Of a stretch of 64,000 nucleotides of DNA, positions 35,287 to 44,325 are shown piece after piece (positions within the stretch are counted from its first letter, which is position 1; each line of letters starts with the position of its first letter). Origin of the DNA: UBA1309 sp047605645 (lineage in GTDB: Bacteria; Bacteroidota; Bacteroidia; Bacteroidales; Dysgonomonadaceae); the NCBI GenBank assembly GCA_047605645.1, contig JASGFJ010000002.1, positions 124,001-188,000 of the forward strand, in the 5' to 3' direction. The position numbers were made by a program, and so were the translations under genes. Under the pieces are notes generated by a model. It ran no database searches. It was not told the DNA's origin and saw only the letters and a program-made list of their open reading frames with translations.

Positions 35287-37713
35287 CTAAAAGGTATAAT
35301 ACAGGCTTAGTCCGAAATTTCTCGGATCGGTTGGGGTCAGAAAGGCTTGTGGGTAATAAGCGGTGTGTCCTTTGCTATTACTGATATTGTTTAGTACGGC
35401 GCGTACGGTGTAATTAGCTTTGGTGTACGATATTTGCGTATTGATAGTGGTGTATGCTTCTAAATTGAACGGTCTTACTCCTGCCGTGATTTTTTGAATT
35501 TCTCCTCCACCTGTTGTTATACTCGCACGGGTCGATTTGGAAAAATCATCTACCGGGCGTGCGCCTACATAATATGCTCCGAGACCAAGAGACAAACCTT
35601 CCAAAGCTCCTTTGTTGAATATATAATTGACCCATCCGTTAGCCAGATTTCTGGCTGTTCCCATCGGTTGTGAGCCATCTACATAGGATTTCACACCTTC
35701 GTATTTTGCATTTAAGTAAGTGTATCCCAACAATACTTCCAGATTACTTAAAACGTGGCCAACCAGCTCTGTCTCCATTCCATTTCTTTTCAAACTACCG
35801 CTCTGGTTGTAGTATACATGCCCTGTGGCTGTATTGGTCACCTGATAGGCATAATCATCATTGTTCATAATGAAATAGGTGAAATTGAAACGAAGCCTGT
35901 TGTGAAAATACCCTGATTTTACCCCCAGCTCGTATTGCCGGGTAATCATATTTCCTAACTTTTTGCTGTTTTCATCCAGGTATTCAGCCGTAGATATATC
36001 AGAGACTGTTGTGTAAGAACCAAAAAGACTGATGTTTTCAAACGGAGAAACCATAAGCCCTACAATCGGATCTACTCCATGCCCGTCAGAATACGTATTG
36101 GTCTTGTTATCGAGGCTCTGTGTATGGCTGTATCGTGCACCGATAAGGGCTCTCAGGTATTTGTTGAATGTAATCATATCTTGTCCGTAAAGGCCGTAAG
36201 TGCTGTAATCTCTGTTGTAATACCGTCCGGTGTTTTCCGTATATTTCAGATTCTGGTTGCTTAGCGTATTGCTATAATTTTCATAAACATTAATCGTGTC
36301 GATAGGGGCAGAGTTGAAGGCCTGCGAAAACCATTTGTTCTTCCGGAAATCAAAACCTGCCTGAAAGGTATGCCGAATGGAAAAAGTATATAGATCATGA
36401 CCCGCCAAAGCAATATTAATGACGGTGCTTTTGTCATTTTCTGTCACCCGGTTCATATAACGGTAACGGACATTGCGCTCGCCTGTTGATTTAAAATGAG
36501 CACTGTCAAGAGCGGCTACTGCGGAATTGAAATCCTGATTGTATGTTGACCCGTAGTAATTGATTTTAAAATCGAGTTTGTCGGTCAGCGATCTGACAAA
36601 ACGAAGCCCCCAGAAGTTAGAATAAGTCATATTGTGATCGGAAGAGAATCCGAGAAACTTCTTATTGGGAATATTCCATAATCCGTTTACACTGTCAGCG
36701 GCCAGGTTGATTGTTCCTCTGTCCGGAGTACGCGAATCATATTGATAATGATATTCGCCAGTGAGGGACGTGCGCTCGTCGATTTTCCATTTAAAAGAGG
36801 GATTGATTACAAAACGATTGTTCCGTGTTTCTGCCCGGTATCCGTTGCCCGCTTGAGCAGCACCGTTAACACGAATAGAGAAGTGGTCGTTCAACAGATG
36901 TTCAATATCATACACACCGCGAATATTGTCCCAACTGCCGTAACGGATGCCTACCGAACCGGTATTCACAAAATTAGGAGTTTTAGTCACGGCATTGACA
37001 ACACCTCCCACCGAACCCAGAGAATTACTTAGCCCTTGTGAGATGGAGTAAGAACCCTTCAGTACCTGGATGTTGTCGATGGTTTCCATATCAGGCATAA
37101 TTCCGTGTCCTCGTGTGTCATTGTTTAGTTGAATGCCATTCAATAACGTATTGATTCCGCGAATGCCACGAATGGTATATGAATTACCGATGCCTCCGAA
37201 ATTGGAGAACAAAATCACTCCGGTCACATTGCGTAGCGCATCACCGATATCCTGGTTGTCCTGCATACGGATAAGGCGATTGGAGATGGACGAAACACTT
37301 TGAATCTGTTCGTTTGCTTTTAAAGGCATAGCCGTAATGGCATCCAGTTTATCAGGTTGTTTGGTGGTATGTCCGAATACTTCGACTGCTGTCAGCACTC
37401 TGTCATAAGGTTGAAGGGTGATAAGGAACGATTCGGTACCTGCCGGATAATTTATTTGTTGTGTTTTGTATCCTACTTCCGAAATAAGGAAAGAATAAGA
37501 CCCTGTTGGAGATACTCTCATTTCAAATTCGCCGTTGATATCTGTCTGAAGAGAGATGTTCTGGCTCTGAAGTTGTACTGTAGCAGAAGGTAACGGGAGC
37601 CCGTCGGGAGTAATAACCTTTCCTTTGAGAGTTACATAACTTTGTGCCTGCATTGCACCGAAAGGAAGCAGCAGAAAAATCACAACGAAAAGCGTAAAAC
37701 TTTTTCTTTTCAT
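35287..37713 (-). CDS. Siderophore-type TonB-dependent receptor
   Basis: An 808-residue outer-membrane receptor. Signal peptide 1-23 (ending MQAQ); carboxypeptidase-D-like domain about 27-105 (LKGKVITPDGLPLPSATVQL to SEVGYKTQQINY); plug domain about 120-260 with DIGDALRNVTGVI and SYTIRGIRGINTLLNGIQLNND, as in ferrichrome and catecholate receptors; then a 22-strand barrel ending NFGLSLYYTF. It likely imports an iron chelate with energy from TonB; the ligand is not readable. The promoter at 37788-37818 is among the best in the window, and a palindrome at 37744-37760 lies in the leader, a possible operator. No other iron genes are adjacent. Confidence 0.9.
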   Translation of the reverse strand: MKRKSFTLFVVIFLLLPFGAMQAQSYVTLKGKVITPDGLPLPSATVQLQSQNISLQTDINGEFEMRVSPTGSYSFLISEVGYKTQQINYPAGTESFLITLQPYDRVLTAVEVFGHTTKQPDKLDAITAMPLKANEQIQSVSSISNRLIRMQDNQDIGDALRNVTGVILFSNFGGIGNSYTIRGIRGINTLLNGIQLNNDTRGHGIMPDMETIDNIQVLKGSYSISQGLSNSLGSVGGVVNAVTKTPNFVNTGSVGIRYGSWDNIRGVYDIEHLLNDHFSIRVNGAAQAGNGYRAETRNNRFVINPSFKWKIDERTSLTGEYHYQYDSRTPDRGTINLAADSVNGLWNIPNKKFLGFSSDHNMTYSNFWGLRFVRSLTDKLDFKINYYGSTYNQDFNSAVAALDSAHFKSTGERNVRYRYMNRVTENDKSTVINIALAGHDLYTFSIRHTFQAGFDFRKNKWFSQAFNSAPIDTINVYENYSNTLSNQNLKYTENTGRYYNRDYSTYGLYGQDMITFNKYLRALIGARYSHTQSLDNKTNTYSDGHGVDPIVGLMVSPFENISLFGSYTTVSDISTAEYLDENSKKLGNMITRQYELGVKSGYFHNRLRFNFTYFIMNNDDYAYQVTNTATGHVYYNQSGSLKRNGMETELVGHVLSNLEVLLGYTYLNAKYEGVKSYVDGSQPMGTARNLANGWVNYIFNKGALEGLSLGLGAYYVGARPVDDFSKSTRASITTGGGEIQKITAGVRPFNLEAYTTINTQISYTKANYTVRAVLNNISNSKGHTAYYPQAFLTPTDPRNFGLSLYYTF

Positions 37714-37743
37714 TTGTTCTGGGGATTAATAAAATTGTAAAAT

Positions 37744-37760
37744 ATTGTCACAAGGACAAT
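37744..37760. promoter_or_regulatory. Operator-like palindrome before the receptor gene
   Basis: ATTGTC (37744-37749) and GACAAT (37755-37760) around ACAAG. It lies 31 bases from the start codon and about 20-37 bases after the predicted transcription start, a position suited to a repressor. Confidence 0.45.
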
Positions 37761-37787
37761 GACCTAAATTAATGCTAAAAATGTTTA

Positions 37788-37818
37788 CAAAACTATCTTT
37801 CAGGGAACGGGTGTACAA
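37788..37818 (-). promoter_or_regulatory. Siderophore-type receptor promoter
   Basis: Minus strand: TTG (37818-37816), 20 bases, TAGTTTTG (37795-37788). Transcription would start near 37781, giving a leader of about 68 bases. The rest of 37714-38055 shows nothing further. Confidence 0.65.
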
Positions 37819-38055
37819 TCGCATATTGTGGGTAATCTGTCAGAATTAAATACCTACATCTGGGTATTAATTGTGAATTTTATTAAAGTCTTGTGAATAA
37901 AATACCATGAGATTAACAGTACGGGCTTTTCTGTTCTTCATACACAAATGCTTTGCTTCAAAGGCAAAAGAGGCGTTCCGGGCGCTTCATCATTAAATTA
38001 GAAGCTCATCCCCAAATTCAAGGAATGCCGTTTCTCAATTCTGCCACTTTTTTTA

Positions 38056-38063
38056 TACTTTTG
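38056..38063 (+). promoter_or_regulatory. valS -7 element
   Basis: TACTTTTG, 19 bases before the ATG at 38083; a short leader like that of leuS. Confidence 0.6.
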
Positions 38064-38082
38064 CACGTCAAATCAATGAAAT

Positions 38083-40701
38083 ATGGAAATAGCAAGCAAA
38101 TACAATCCCAACGAAGTAGAGAGCAAATGGTACGCCTATTGGATGAGGCATCGTCTGTTTCATTCCGAACCCGATGAAAGAGAACCCTATACGATTGTGA
38201 TTCCGCCGCCTAATGTGACCGGAATTCTTCACATGGGACACATGCTTAACAATACTATTCAGGATATCCTTGTGCGCCGTGCGCGGATGCAGGGAAAGAA
38301 TGCTTGCTGGGTTCCGGGAACCGACCATGCTTCTATTGCAACCGAAGCCAAGGTGGTGAACAAACTGGCCAAGGAGGGGGTTCAAAAATCTGATTTGACC
38401 CGCGACGAATTCCTGAAACATGCCTGGGAATGGACACATAAACACGGAGGAATCATTCTCGAGCAGCTCAAAAAGCTGGGAGCTTCCTGCGACTGGGAAA
38501 GAACGGCATTCACGATGGATGAAAAACGTTCGGCCAGTGTTATCAAAGTATTTGTCGACCTCTATAGCAAAGGACTGATTTATCGCGGAGTGCGAATGGT
38601 AAACTGGGATCCTCAGGCAAAAACCGCCCTTTCGGATGAAGAGGTTATACACAAGGAACATAACGGTAAACTGTATTATTTACGATATAAAGTGGAGGGA
38701 GAAGAGGATTATGCCGTTGTTGCTACCACTCGTCCTGAAACTATTTTTGGAGACGTGGCTGTCTGCATCAATCCCAATGATGAAAAAACAGCTCGTTTTC
38801 GCGGGAAAAAGCTGATTGTCCCTATTGTGAACCGTGTGGTTCCGGTCATTGAAGACGACTATGTGGATATTGAATTCGGAACAGGTTTGCTAAAGGTGAC
38901 ACCGGCTCACGATGTAAATGACTACATGCTGGGAGAGAAATATCATCTTGAGAAAATAGATATTTTCAACGATAATGGAACATTGAATGCCAACGGACTT
39001 CATTATAACGGTAAAGATCGGTTCGTGGTGCGGGATGAAATACAACAAGAATTATCGGACAAAGCTTTGCTTGAAAAAGTAGAAGCGTATACCAATAAAG
39101 TAGGATTTTCAGAACGGACAGATGTACCCATCGAACCGAAACTGTCAACACAGTGGTTCCTGAAAATGGGAGACCTGTCAAAGCCCGCTCTGGAAGCGGT
39201 AATGAATGATACAATCAAATTTGTTCCTGAAAAATTCAAAAACACCTATCGCTACTGGATGGAAAATATACGGGATTGGAACATTTCCCGTCAGCTCTGG
39301 TGGGGGCATCAGATTCCGGCTTACTATCTTCCCGATGGTAAATTTGTGGTGGCTGAAAATGCGGACAAAGCATTGGAAGAAGCACGGAAGTTGAATCCGG
39401 AAATCCAGGCCGGAGATCTGCGACAAGATGAAGATTGTCTCGACACCTGGTTTTCCAGCTGGTTGTGGCCTATCTCTGTTTTCGACGGTATCAATGAACC
39501 GGAAAATAAGGATATTGAATATTATTATCCGACAAACGATTTGGTGACCGGTCCGGATATTATTTTCTTTTGGGTGGCACGTATGATTGTTTCCGGGTAT
39601 GAATATCGGGGGGAAGCATGTTTTAAAAATGTGTATTTCACCGGAATCGTTCGTGACAAGTTGGGACGTAAAATGTCGAAACAGCTCGGCAATTCCCCTG
39701 ACCCCATTGAATTGATGGAAAAATACGGAGCCGATGGTGTGCGTATGGGATTGTTGTTGACTGCTCCTGCAGGGAATGACATTCCTTTCGATGAGCTTCT
39801 TTGCGAACAGGGACGAAATTTCAACAATAAAATATGGAATGCTTTCCGTCTTGTGAAAGGATGGGAAGTGGTAGATATCGAACAACCGCAGACCGCTGCA
39901 ATTGCGATTGAATGGTTCGGTAGTATACTGGCGAAAACTGTTGCCGAGATGGATGATCTTTTCTCTAAATATCGTCTCTCGGAAGCATTGATGACCATTT
40001 ACAAACTGTTCTGGGACGAATTCTCTTCCTGGTACCTGGAGCTTGTGAAACCGGCTTATCAGCAGCCAATTGATCGTGCTACTTACGAAGCTACCCTGGG
40101 ATTCTTCGACATGTTACTTCGTTTGCTTCATCCGTTTATGCCATTTATTACGGAAGAATTGTGGCAAGCTTTGACGGAACGGGAAGATGGTGAAAGTCTT
40201 ATGGTGACACTGCAACCACAGCTGACTGACTTTGATGAAAAGCTATTGGCTGACTTTGAACATGTAAAAGAAATTATTGCCGGTGTTCGTACAGTCCGCC
40301 TGCAACGCAACATTCCCAATAAGGATCAACTTACGCTGAATGTGCTGGGAGAACATAGCCCGGAATTTGATTCGGCAATTATCAAGATGGGAAATCTGAC
40401 TGCTATTGAGAACGTACCGGAAAAACAGCCCGGCGATGTAAGCTTTTTGGTAGGTACAACAGAGTTTGCTATTCCCCTGAGTGATAAAATAGATGTGGAA
40501 GCTGAACTGGAGAAACAGGAAGCCGAACTGGTCTATCTTCAGGGATTCTTGGTTTCTGTTCAGAAAAAGCTGAGCAACGAACGTTTTGTGCAGAATGCCA
40601 AACCGGAAATTGTCGACAACGAACGAAAAAAACAGGCTGATGCCGAGAGTAAAATTGCGACATTGAAAGAAAGTATCGAAGCCTTGAAGGCTCAGAAATA
40701 G
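38083..40701 (+). CDS. valS: Valine--tRNA ligase
   Basis: Class I synthetase charging tRNA-Val. Of 872 residues, HMGH (50-53, in PPPNVTGILHMGH) is the HIGH motif and KMSKQ (530-534) the KMSKS loop, with the Gln variant common in ValRS. The editing domain carries VATTRPETIFGDVAV. The last 65 residues (about 808-872) form the charged coiled coil that ends bacterial ValRS enzymes. It is a single gene, closed by the terminator 40726-40758. Confidence 0.97.
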   Translation: MEIASKYNPNEVESKWYAYWMRHRLFHSEPDEREPYTIVIPPPNVTGILHMGHMLNNTIQDILVRRARMQGKNACWVPGTDHASIATEAKVVNKLAKEGVQKSDLTRDEFLKHAWEWTHKHGGIILEQLKKLGASCDWERTAFTMDEKRSASVIKVFVDLYSKGLIYRGVRMVNWDPQAKTALSDEEVIHKEHNGKLYYLRYKVEGEEDYAVVATTRPETIFGDVAVCINPNDEKTARFRGKKLIVPIVNRVVPVIEDDYVDIEFGTGLLKVTPAHDVNDYMLGEKYHLEKIDIFNDNGTLNANGLHYNGKDRFVVRDEIQQELSDKALLEKVEAYTNKVGFSERTDVPIEPKLSTQWFLKMGDLSKPALEAVMNDTIKFVPEKFKNTYRYWMENIRDWNISRQLWWGHQIPAYYLPDGKFVVAENADKALEEARKLNPEIQAGDLRQDEDCLDTWFSSWLWPISVFDGINEPENKDIEYYYPTNDLVTGPDIIFFWVARMIVSGYEYRGEACFKNVYFTGIVRDKLGRKMSKQLGNSPDPIELMEKYGADGVRMGLLLTAPAGNDIPFDELLCEQGRNFNNKIWNAFRLVKGWEVVDIEQPQTAAIAIEWFGSILAKTVAEMDDLFSKYRLSEALMTIYKLFWDEFSSWYLELVKPAYQQPIDRATYEATLGFFDMLLRLLHPFMPFITEELWQALTEREDGESLMVTLQPQLTDFDEKLLADFEHVKEIIAGVRTVRLQRNIPNKDQLTLNVLGEHSPEFDSAIIKMGNLTAIENVPEKQPGDVSFLVGTTEFAIPLSDKIDVEAELEKQEAELVYLQGFLVSVQKKLSNERFVQNAKPEIVDNERKKQADAESKIATLKESIEALKAQK

Positions 40702-40725
40702 CCTTTGGATTCGAGCCAATAGCGG

Positions 40726-40758
40726 GTGGGAGCAGTTTTGATTGTTCCCACTTTTTTT
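40726..40758 (+). terminator. valS terminator
   Basis: GTGGGA (40726-40731) pairs with TCCCAC (40746-40751), followed by seven T. Confidence 0.82.
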
Positions 40759-41043
40759 GCTTACATAAAAAAGGTTGTTTAAAGCTTAAATAGGCGTATA
40801 GGGGTGTTTTGAAGAAGTTGTTAACTGTTTTAAAGTAAGCGGACGTGGATTTATCGTTGATGCTTTGTTTGAAAAGAAGGAGATTCGTTTCTTGTAAAAT
40901 TTTGAAAATGAGTAATATATTTAGATAATGTCTGCTAGCTTATTAACGCTCTGGTTTTTATGAGACACTCGATAAGACTACTTATTTACCGAATGCTTAC
41001 GGTTAATCACATCTCTCCAAACCGATGGCATGTAATGTCTAAT
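40759..41043. other. Convergent gap between valS and the xylose operon
   Basis: About 285 bases with no gene, promoter or repeat I can support; only the two flanking terminators bound it. Confidence 0.6.
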
Positions 41044-41047
41044 AAGA

Positions 41048-41082
41048 AAGGGCTGCCCAAAAAACTTTTGAGACAGCCCCTT
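41048..41082 (-). terminator. Terminator of the xylose operon
   Basis: GGGCTG (41050-41055) pairs with CAGCCC (41074-41079), with an inner stem CAAAA/TTTTG. Reading leftwards it runs into CTTTCTTATT, suiting the porter gene that ends at 41112. Confidence 0.72.
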
Positions 41083-41111
41083 CTAAAATCACCAAAAACC
41101 TATTCAAATAA

Positions 41112-42779
41112 TTATTTCTTCTTCCAGAGTTCTTCGATGCTTTCCAGTGTGCGGCCTTTGGTTTCAGGCACACATTTCCACATGAAAATAGCAGAAAGAA
41201 TGCCCATGATGCCGTAGATCCAGTAAGCAAATCCGTGGTTGAATTTTTCAGTCAGCCACACATTGTCGTTCATGATCGGGAAAGTGAAGGAGACAATCCA
41301 ATTGGCAATCCATTGGGCAGCTACCGCGATGGATAAAGCCCCACGAATAGAATTCGGGAAAATCTCAGACAAAAGTACCCAACATACAGGTCCCCAACTC
41401 ATCGCAAAAGCAGCTGTGTAGATTAGCATGAAAATCAGGGATGCCATGCCGACATGCCCGGTATAGAACGTCAATCCCAGTGCAATCATGCTGATAGCCA
41501 TGCCGATGGACCCGATAATCATCAACGGTTTGCGTCCAAATTTATCTACCGTAAGAATTGCAACTACCGTAAATGAAAGATTTACAATACCGACAATAAT
41601 GGTTTGAAGAAGCGAAGAGTCGGTGGATGCCCCCATGTCGCGGAAAATATTTCCGGCATAATAGAGTACCACATTGATGCCGACGGCTTGCTGGAATACA
41701 GATAGAAGAACGCCGACAATAATCACACCGAAACCGTAGGATAACCAAGGTGCATTCACCTCGTGAAGCGTCCCTTTTATATCGTTGAGAATTGTTTGTG
41801 CATTTCCCTTTCCGGATATTTTTTCAAGCACCTTCAGCGCTTTCTCATCCTGTCCTTTCATGGCCAGGTAACGAGGCGTTTCGGGAACAAAAAAGAGTAA
41901 TACCAGGAAGATAGCGGCAGGGATTGCTCCTGAAAGGAACATATAGCGCCAGCCTTCTGTTATCAACCACTGTTCGTCTCCCTGACGGGCAATTATCAGA
42001 TTCACAAAATAGATAACGAGCATCCCGAAAATGATTGCAAACTGATTGAATGAAACAAGTTTGCCACGTGCTTTAGCAGGAGCAATTTCTGCAATATACA
42101 TCGGAGAAATCATAGAGGCGATGCCGACTCCGATACCGCCGATGATGCGATAAATTACAAATGAATATACATCCAGTGTGCCGAAGAAATTAAACGCTTC
42201 GGGTTTCCATGCGCCCACAGCCGATATAAAAAAGCAGAGAGCTGCGATGAAGAGGCCATTTTTACGTCCCAACGACTTGGAGATCAATCCGGCAATAGCT
42301 CCTCCGATAATACAACCGATTAAAGCACTCGCAACGACAAAGCCTTTTACTGCGTCTGCCGTATTTTTCATGTCTGCTACGTTGTCAATGGAGGGTAGAT
42401 TATTTTCTAAGAAACTGAATGCCCATAAAGAAACGCAAACGAGTAATATGGCTCCGATAATGCCTCCTTTGCTTTTACCGAAGAGACCAATCATCTGCCC
42501 GCTTATAATAATAAAAACGAGATAGATAACCAACACCATCAGAATGCGATATTGGCTGATGAGCGTGAAAATTGTATCTGGATTAAAAATATAATTTCCT
42601 GCACTTTCTTTGTAGATATAGAATTCTACCAGAGATTTTTCAGCACCGTTCACAACAGCTGTGTCGTATCCGAAAAGCAGACCGCCTAAAGTGGCGACTA
42701 AGGTAAGCAGGACGATGTAGAGGGTACTCCCGCTTTGAAATGAATTTCCGCTATTGCCTCCTGTATCAATAAAAGCCAT
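41112..42779 (-). CDS. xylE: Xylose:H+ symporter, MFS sugar porter family
   Basis: An inner-membrane sugar porter of 555 residues, by context carrying D-xylose. Family marks are LGGLLFGYDTAVVNGA (helix 1), RIIGGIGVGIASMISPMYIAEIAP, PESPR-type PETPRYLAMKG, the QQAVGINVVLYYAG helix 7 and GPVCWVLLSEIFPNSIRGAL. It is longer than E. coli XylE because about 90 residues are inserted between helices 1 and 2, including two extra hydrophobic stretches (about 77-98 and 104-124); canonical helix 2 starts near residue 146. It is the last gene of the xylose operon, 150 bases after xylA, with two hairpins in between. Confidence 0.9.
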   Translation of the reverse strand: MAFIDTGGNSGNSFQSGSTLYIVLLTLVATLGGLLFGYDTAVVNGAEKSLVEFYIYKESAGNYIFNPDTIFTLISQYRILMVLVIYLVFIIISGQMIGLFGKSKGGIIGAILLVCVSLWAFSFLENNLPSIDNVADMKNTADAVKGFVVASALIGCIIGGAIAGLISKSLGRKNGLFIAALCFFISAVGAWKPEAFNFFGTLDVYSFVIYRIIGGIGVGIASMISPMYIAEIAPAKARGKLVSFNQFAIIFGMLVIYFVNLIIARQGDEQWLITEGWRYMFLSGAIPAAIFLVLLFFVPETPRYLAMKGQDEKALKVLEKISGKGNAQTILNDIKGTLHEVNAPWLSYGFGVIIVGVLLSVFQQAVGINVVLYYAGNIFRDMGASTDSSLLQTIIVGIVNLSFTVVAILTVDKFGRKPLMIIGSIGMAISMIALGLTFYTGHVGMASLIFMLIYTAAFAMSWGPVCWVLLSEIFPNSIRGALSIAVAAQWIANWIVSFTFPIMNDNVWLTEKFNHGFAYWIYGIMGILSAIFMWKCVPETKGRTLESIEELWKKK

Positions 42780-42795
42780 AGTTTTTCATAGATTA

Positions 42796-42832
42796 AAACT
42801 CCTCAAATCCTTGAACGGGCTTTGGGGAGTTT
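42796..42832 (-). repeat. Hairpins in the xylA-xylE gap
   Basis: AAACTCCTCAAA (42796-42807) pairs with TTTGGGGAGTTT (42821-42832), one G-U pair, and leftwards ends in TTTT. A second hairpin, TTGAGG (42878-42883) with CCTCAA (42896-42901), lies closer to xylA. They may be a partial terminator or may stabilise the xylA end of the message, setting transporter levels below enzyme levels. Confidence 0.5.
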
Positions 42833-42929
42833 GGTTTATAGATTTAGCAAGGGATGAATCTGTGGAATCCCAGGAAATTGAGGAGAAAAGTCTCCCCTCA
42901 ATACTCCTGTAATTCCTCAGCCCTTTTTT

Positions 42930-44246
42930 TTAGATGTACATATTCAAGATTGCTTCGTACAATTCCTGTTTGCCGCTGATTGGTTTGGGTTCGCCATTCG
43001 TTTTAGCATAAGTAACAAGATCTTCAAGACTTAATTTTCCATCTTCAAATTCTTTTCCTTTTCCTGAATCAAAAGAAGAATAGCGTTCTTGCAATAATTG
43101 AGAATAAGGTGATTCGTTCAGTAACGAAGCCGCATTTTCCAATGCACGAGCCATTACGTCCATACCGGCGATGTGCGCGATGAATATATCTTCCATGTCA
43201 GTCGAGTTACGGCGGGTTTTAGCGTCGAAGTTTGTACCTCCGTTACCAAGACCTCCGTTGCGGATAATCTGAATATACGCTTGAATCAGTTCGAACTGGT
43301 CGATAGGGAATTGGTCTGTGTCCCATCCGTTTTGGTAATCTCCGCGGTTGGCGTCGATTGAACCCAGCATGCCGGCATCAACAGCACAAGCCAGTTCGTG
43401 TTCGAATGTATGTCCGGCCAATGTCGCATGGTTTACTTCGATATTGATCTTGAAATCCTTATCCAATTCGTGATGGCGAAGGAACCCGGTCACTGTTTCC
43501 ACGTCATAATCGTATTGGTGTTTGGTGGGTTCCATTGGCTTAGGTTCAATTAAGAAAGTACCGGTGAATCCTTTTGCACGTCCGTAGTCACGAGCTGCTT
43601 TCAGCATTTGTGCCAAGTGGTCTTTTTCGCGTTTTTGGTCGGTATTCAGGATAGACATATATCCTTCGCGTCCGCCCCAGAATACATAGTTTGTTCCGCC
43701 AAGTTCGATGGTTGCATCAATGGCATTTTTGATTTGTACGGCAGCACGTGCCACAACATCAAAATTCGGATTTGTTGCAGCTCCGTTCATGTAGCGCTTG
43801 TTACTGAATACATTCGCAGTTCCCCAAAGGAGTTTAATGCCTGTTTCTGCCTGCTTTTGCTTTGCGTAAGCCGTAATTGCTTTCAGGTTTGCTTCATATT
43901 CTTCGATGGTTGCAGCTTCGTCAATGAGGTCTATATCGTGAAAGCAGTAGTATTCAATACCGATTTTTTGCATAAATTCAAATCCGGCATCCATTTTTGC
44001 TTTGGCGCGGTCAAGAGCAGTTCCTTCTTCGTTCCATGGGAATTCTTTTGTGCCTGGGCCGAAAGGGTCTCCGCCTTCAGCACACAAGGTGTGCCACCAA
44101 GCCATTGAGAATTTCAACCAATCTTTCATTTTTTTACCATTTACCGTTTTTTCCGGATCATAGTAGCGGAATGCCATTGGGTTCTTACTGTCTTTACCTT
44201 CAAATTTGATTTTACCGATTCCTGGAAAATATTCTTTTGTTGCCAT
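42930..44246 (-). CDS. xylA: Xylose isomerase
   Basis: Converts D-xylose to D-xylulose in the cytoplasm with two divalent metals. From the ATG at 44246 it has 438 residues, a group II xylose isomerase length. Active-site pieces are FHDIDLIDEAATI (catalytic His-Asp), FWGGREGY, FLIEPKPMEPTKHQYD, EVNHATLAGHTFEHE and GSIDANRGDYQNGWDTDQFP, all metal or substrate ligands of the family. A longer frame to 44279 exists, but MATKEYFPGI is where relatives begin. It lies between xylB and the porter gene. Confidence 0.96.
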   Translation of the reverse strand: MATKEYFPGIGKIKFEGKDSKNPMAFRYYDPEKTVNGKKMKDWLKFSMAWWHTLCAEGGDPFGPGTKEFPWNEEGTALDRAKAKMDAGFEFMQKIGIEYYCFHDIDLIDEAATIEEYEANLKAITAYAKQKQAETGIKLLWGTANVFSNKRYMNGAATNPNFDVVARAAVQIKNAIDATIELGGTNYVFWGGREGYMSILNTDQKREKDHLAQMLKAARDYGRAKGFTGTFLIEPKPMEPTKHQYDYDVETVTGFLRHHELDKDFKINIEVNHATLAGHTFEHELACAVDAGMLGSIDANRGDYQNGWDTDQFPIDQFELIQAYIQIIRNGGLGNGGTNFDAKTRRNSTDMEDIFIAHIAGMDVMARALENAASLLNESPYSQLLQERYSSFDSGKGKEFEDGKLSLEDLVTYAKTNGEPKPISGKQELYEAILNMYI

Positions 44247-44325
44247 AATTTTTTGAAGCCCTGTGCTCTTTACAGACACTTTTGGGCGGTTCTTTAAGTT
44301 GTTAATATGATTGTTTTATACTTCG

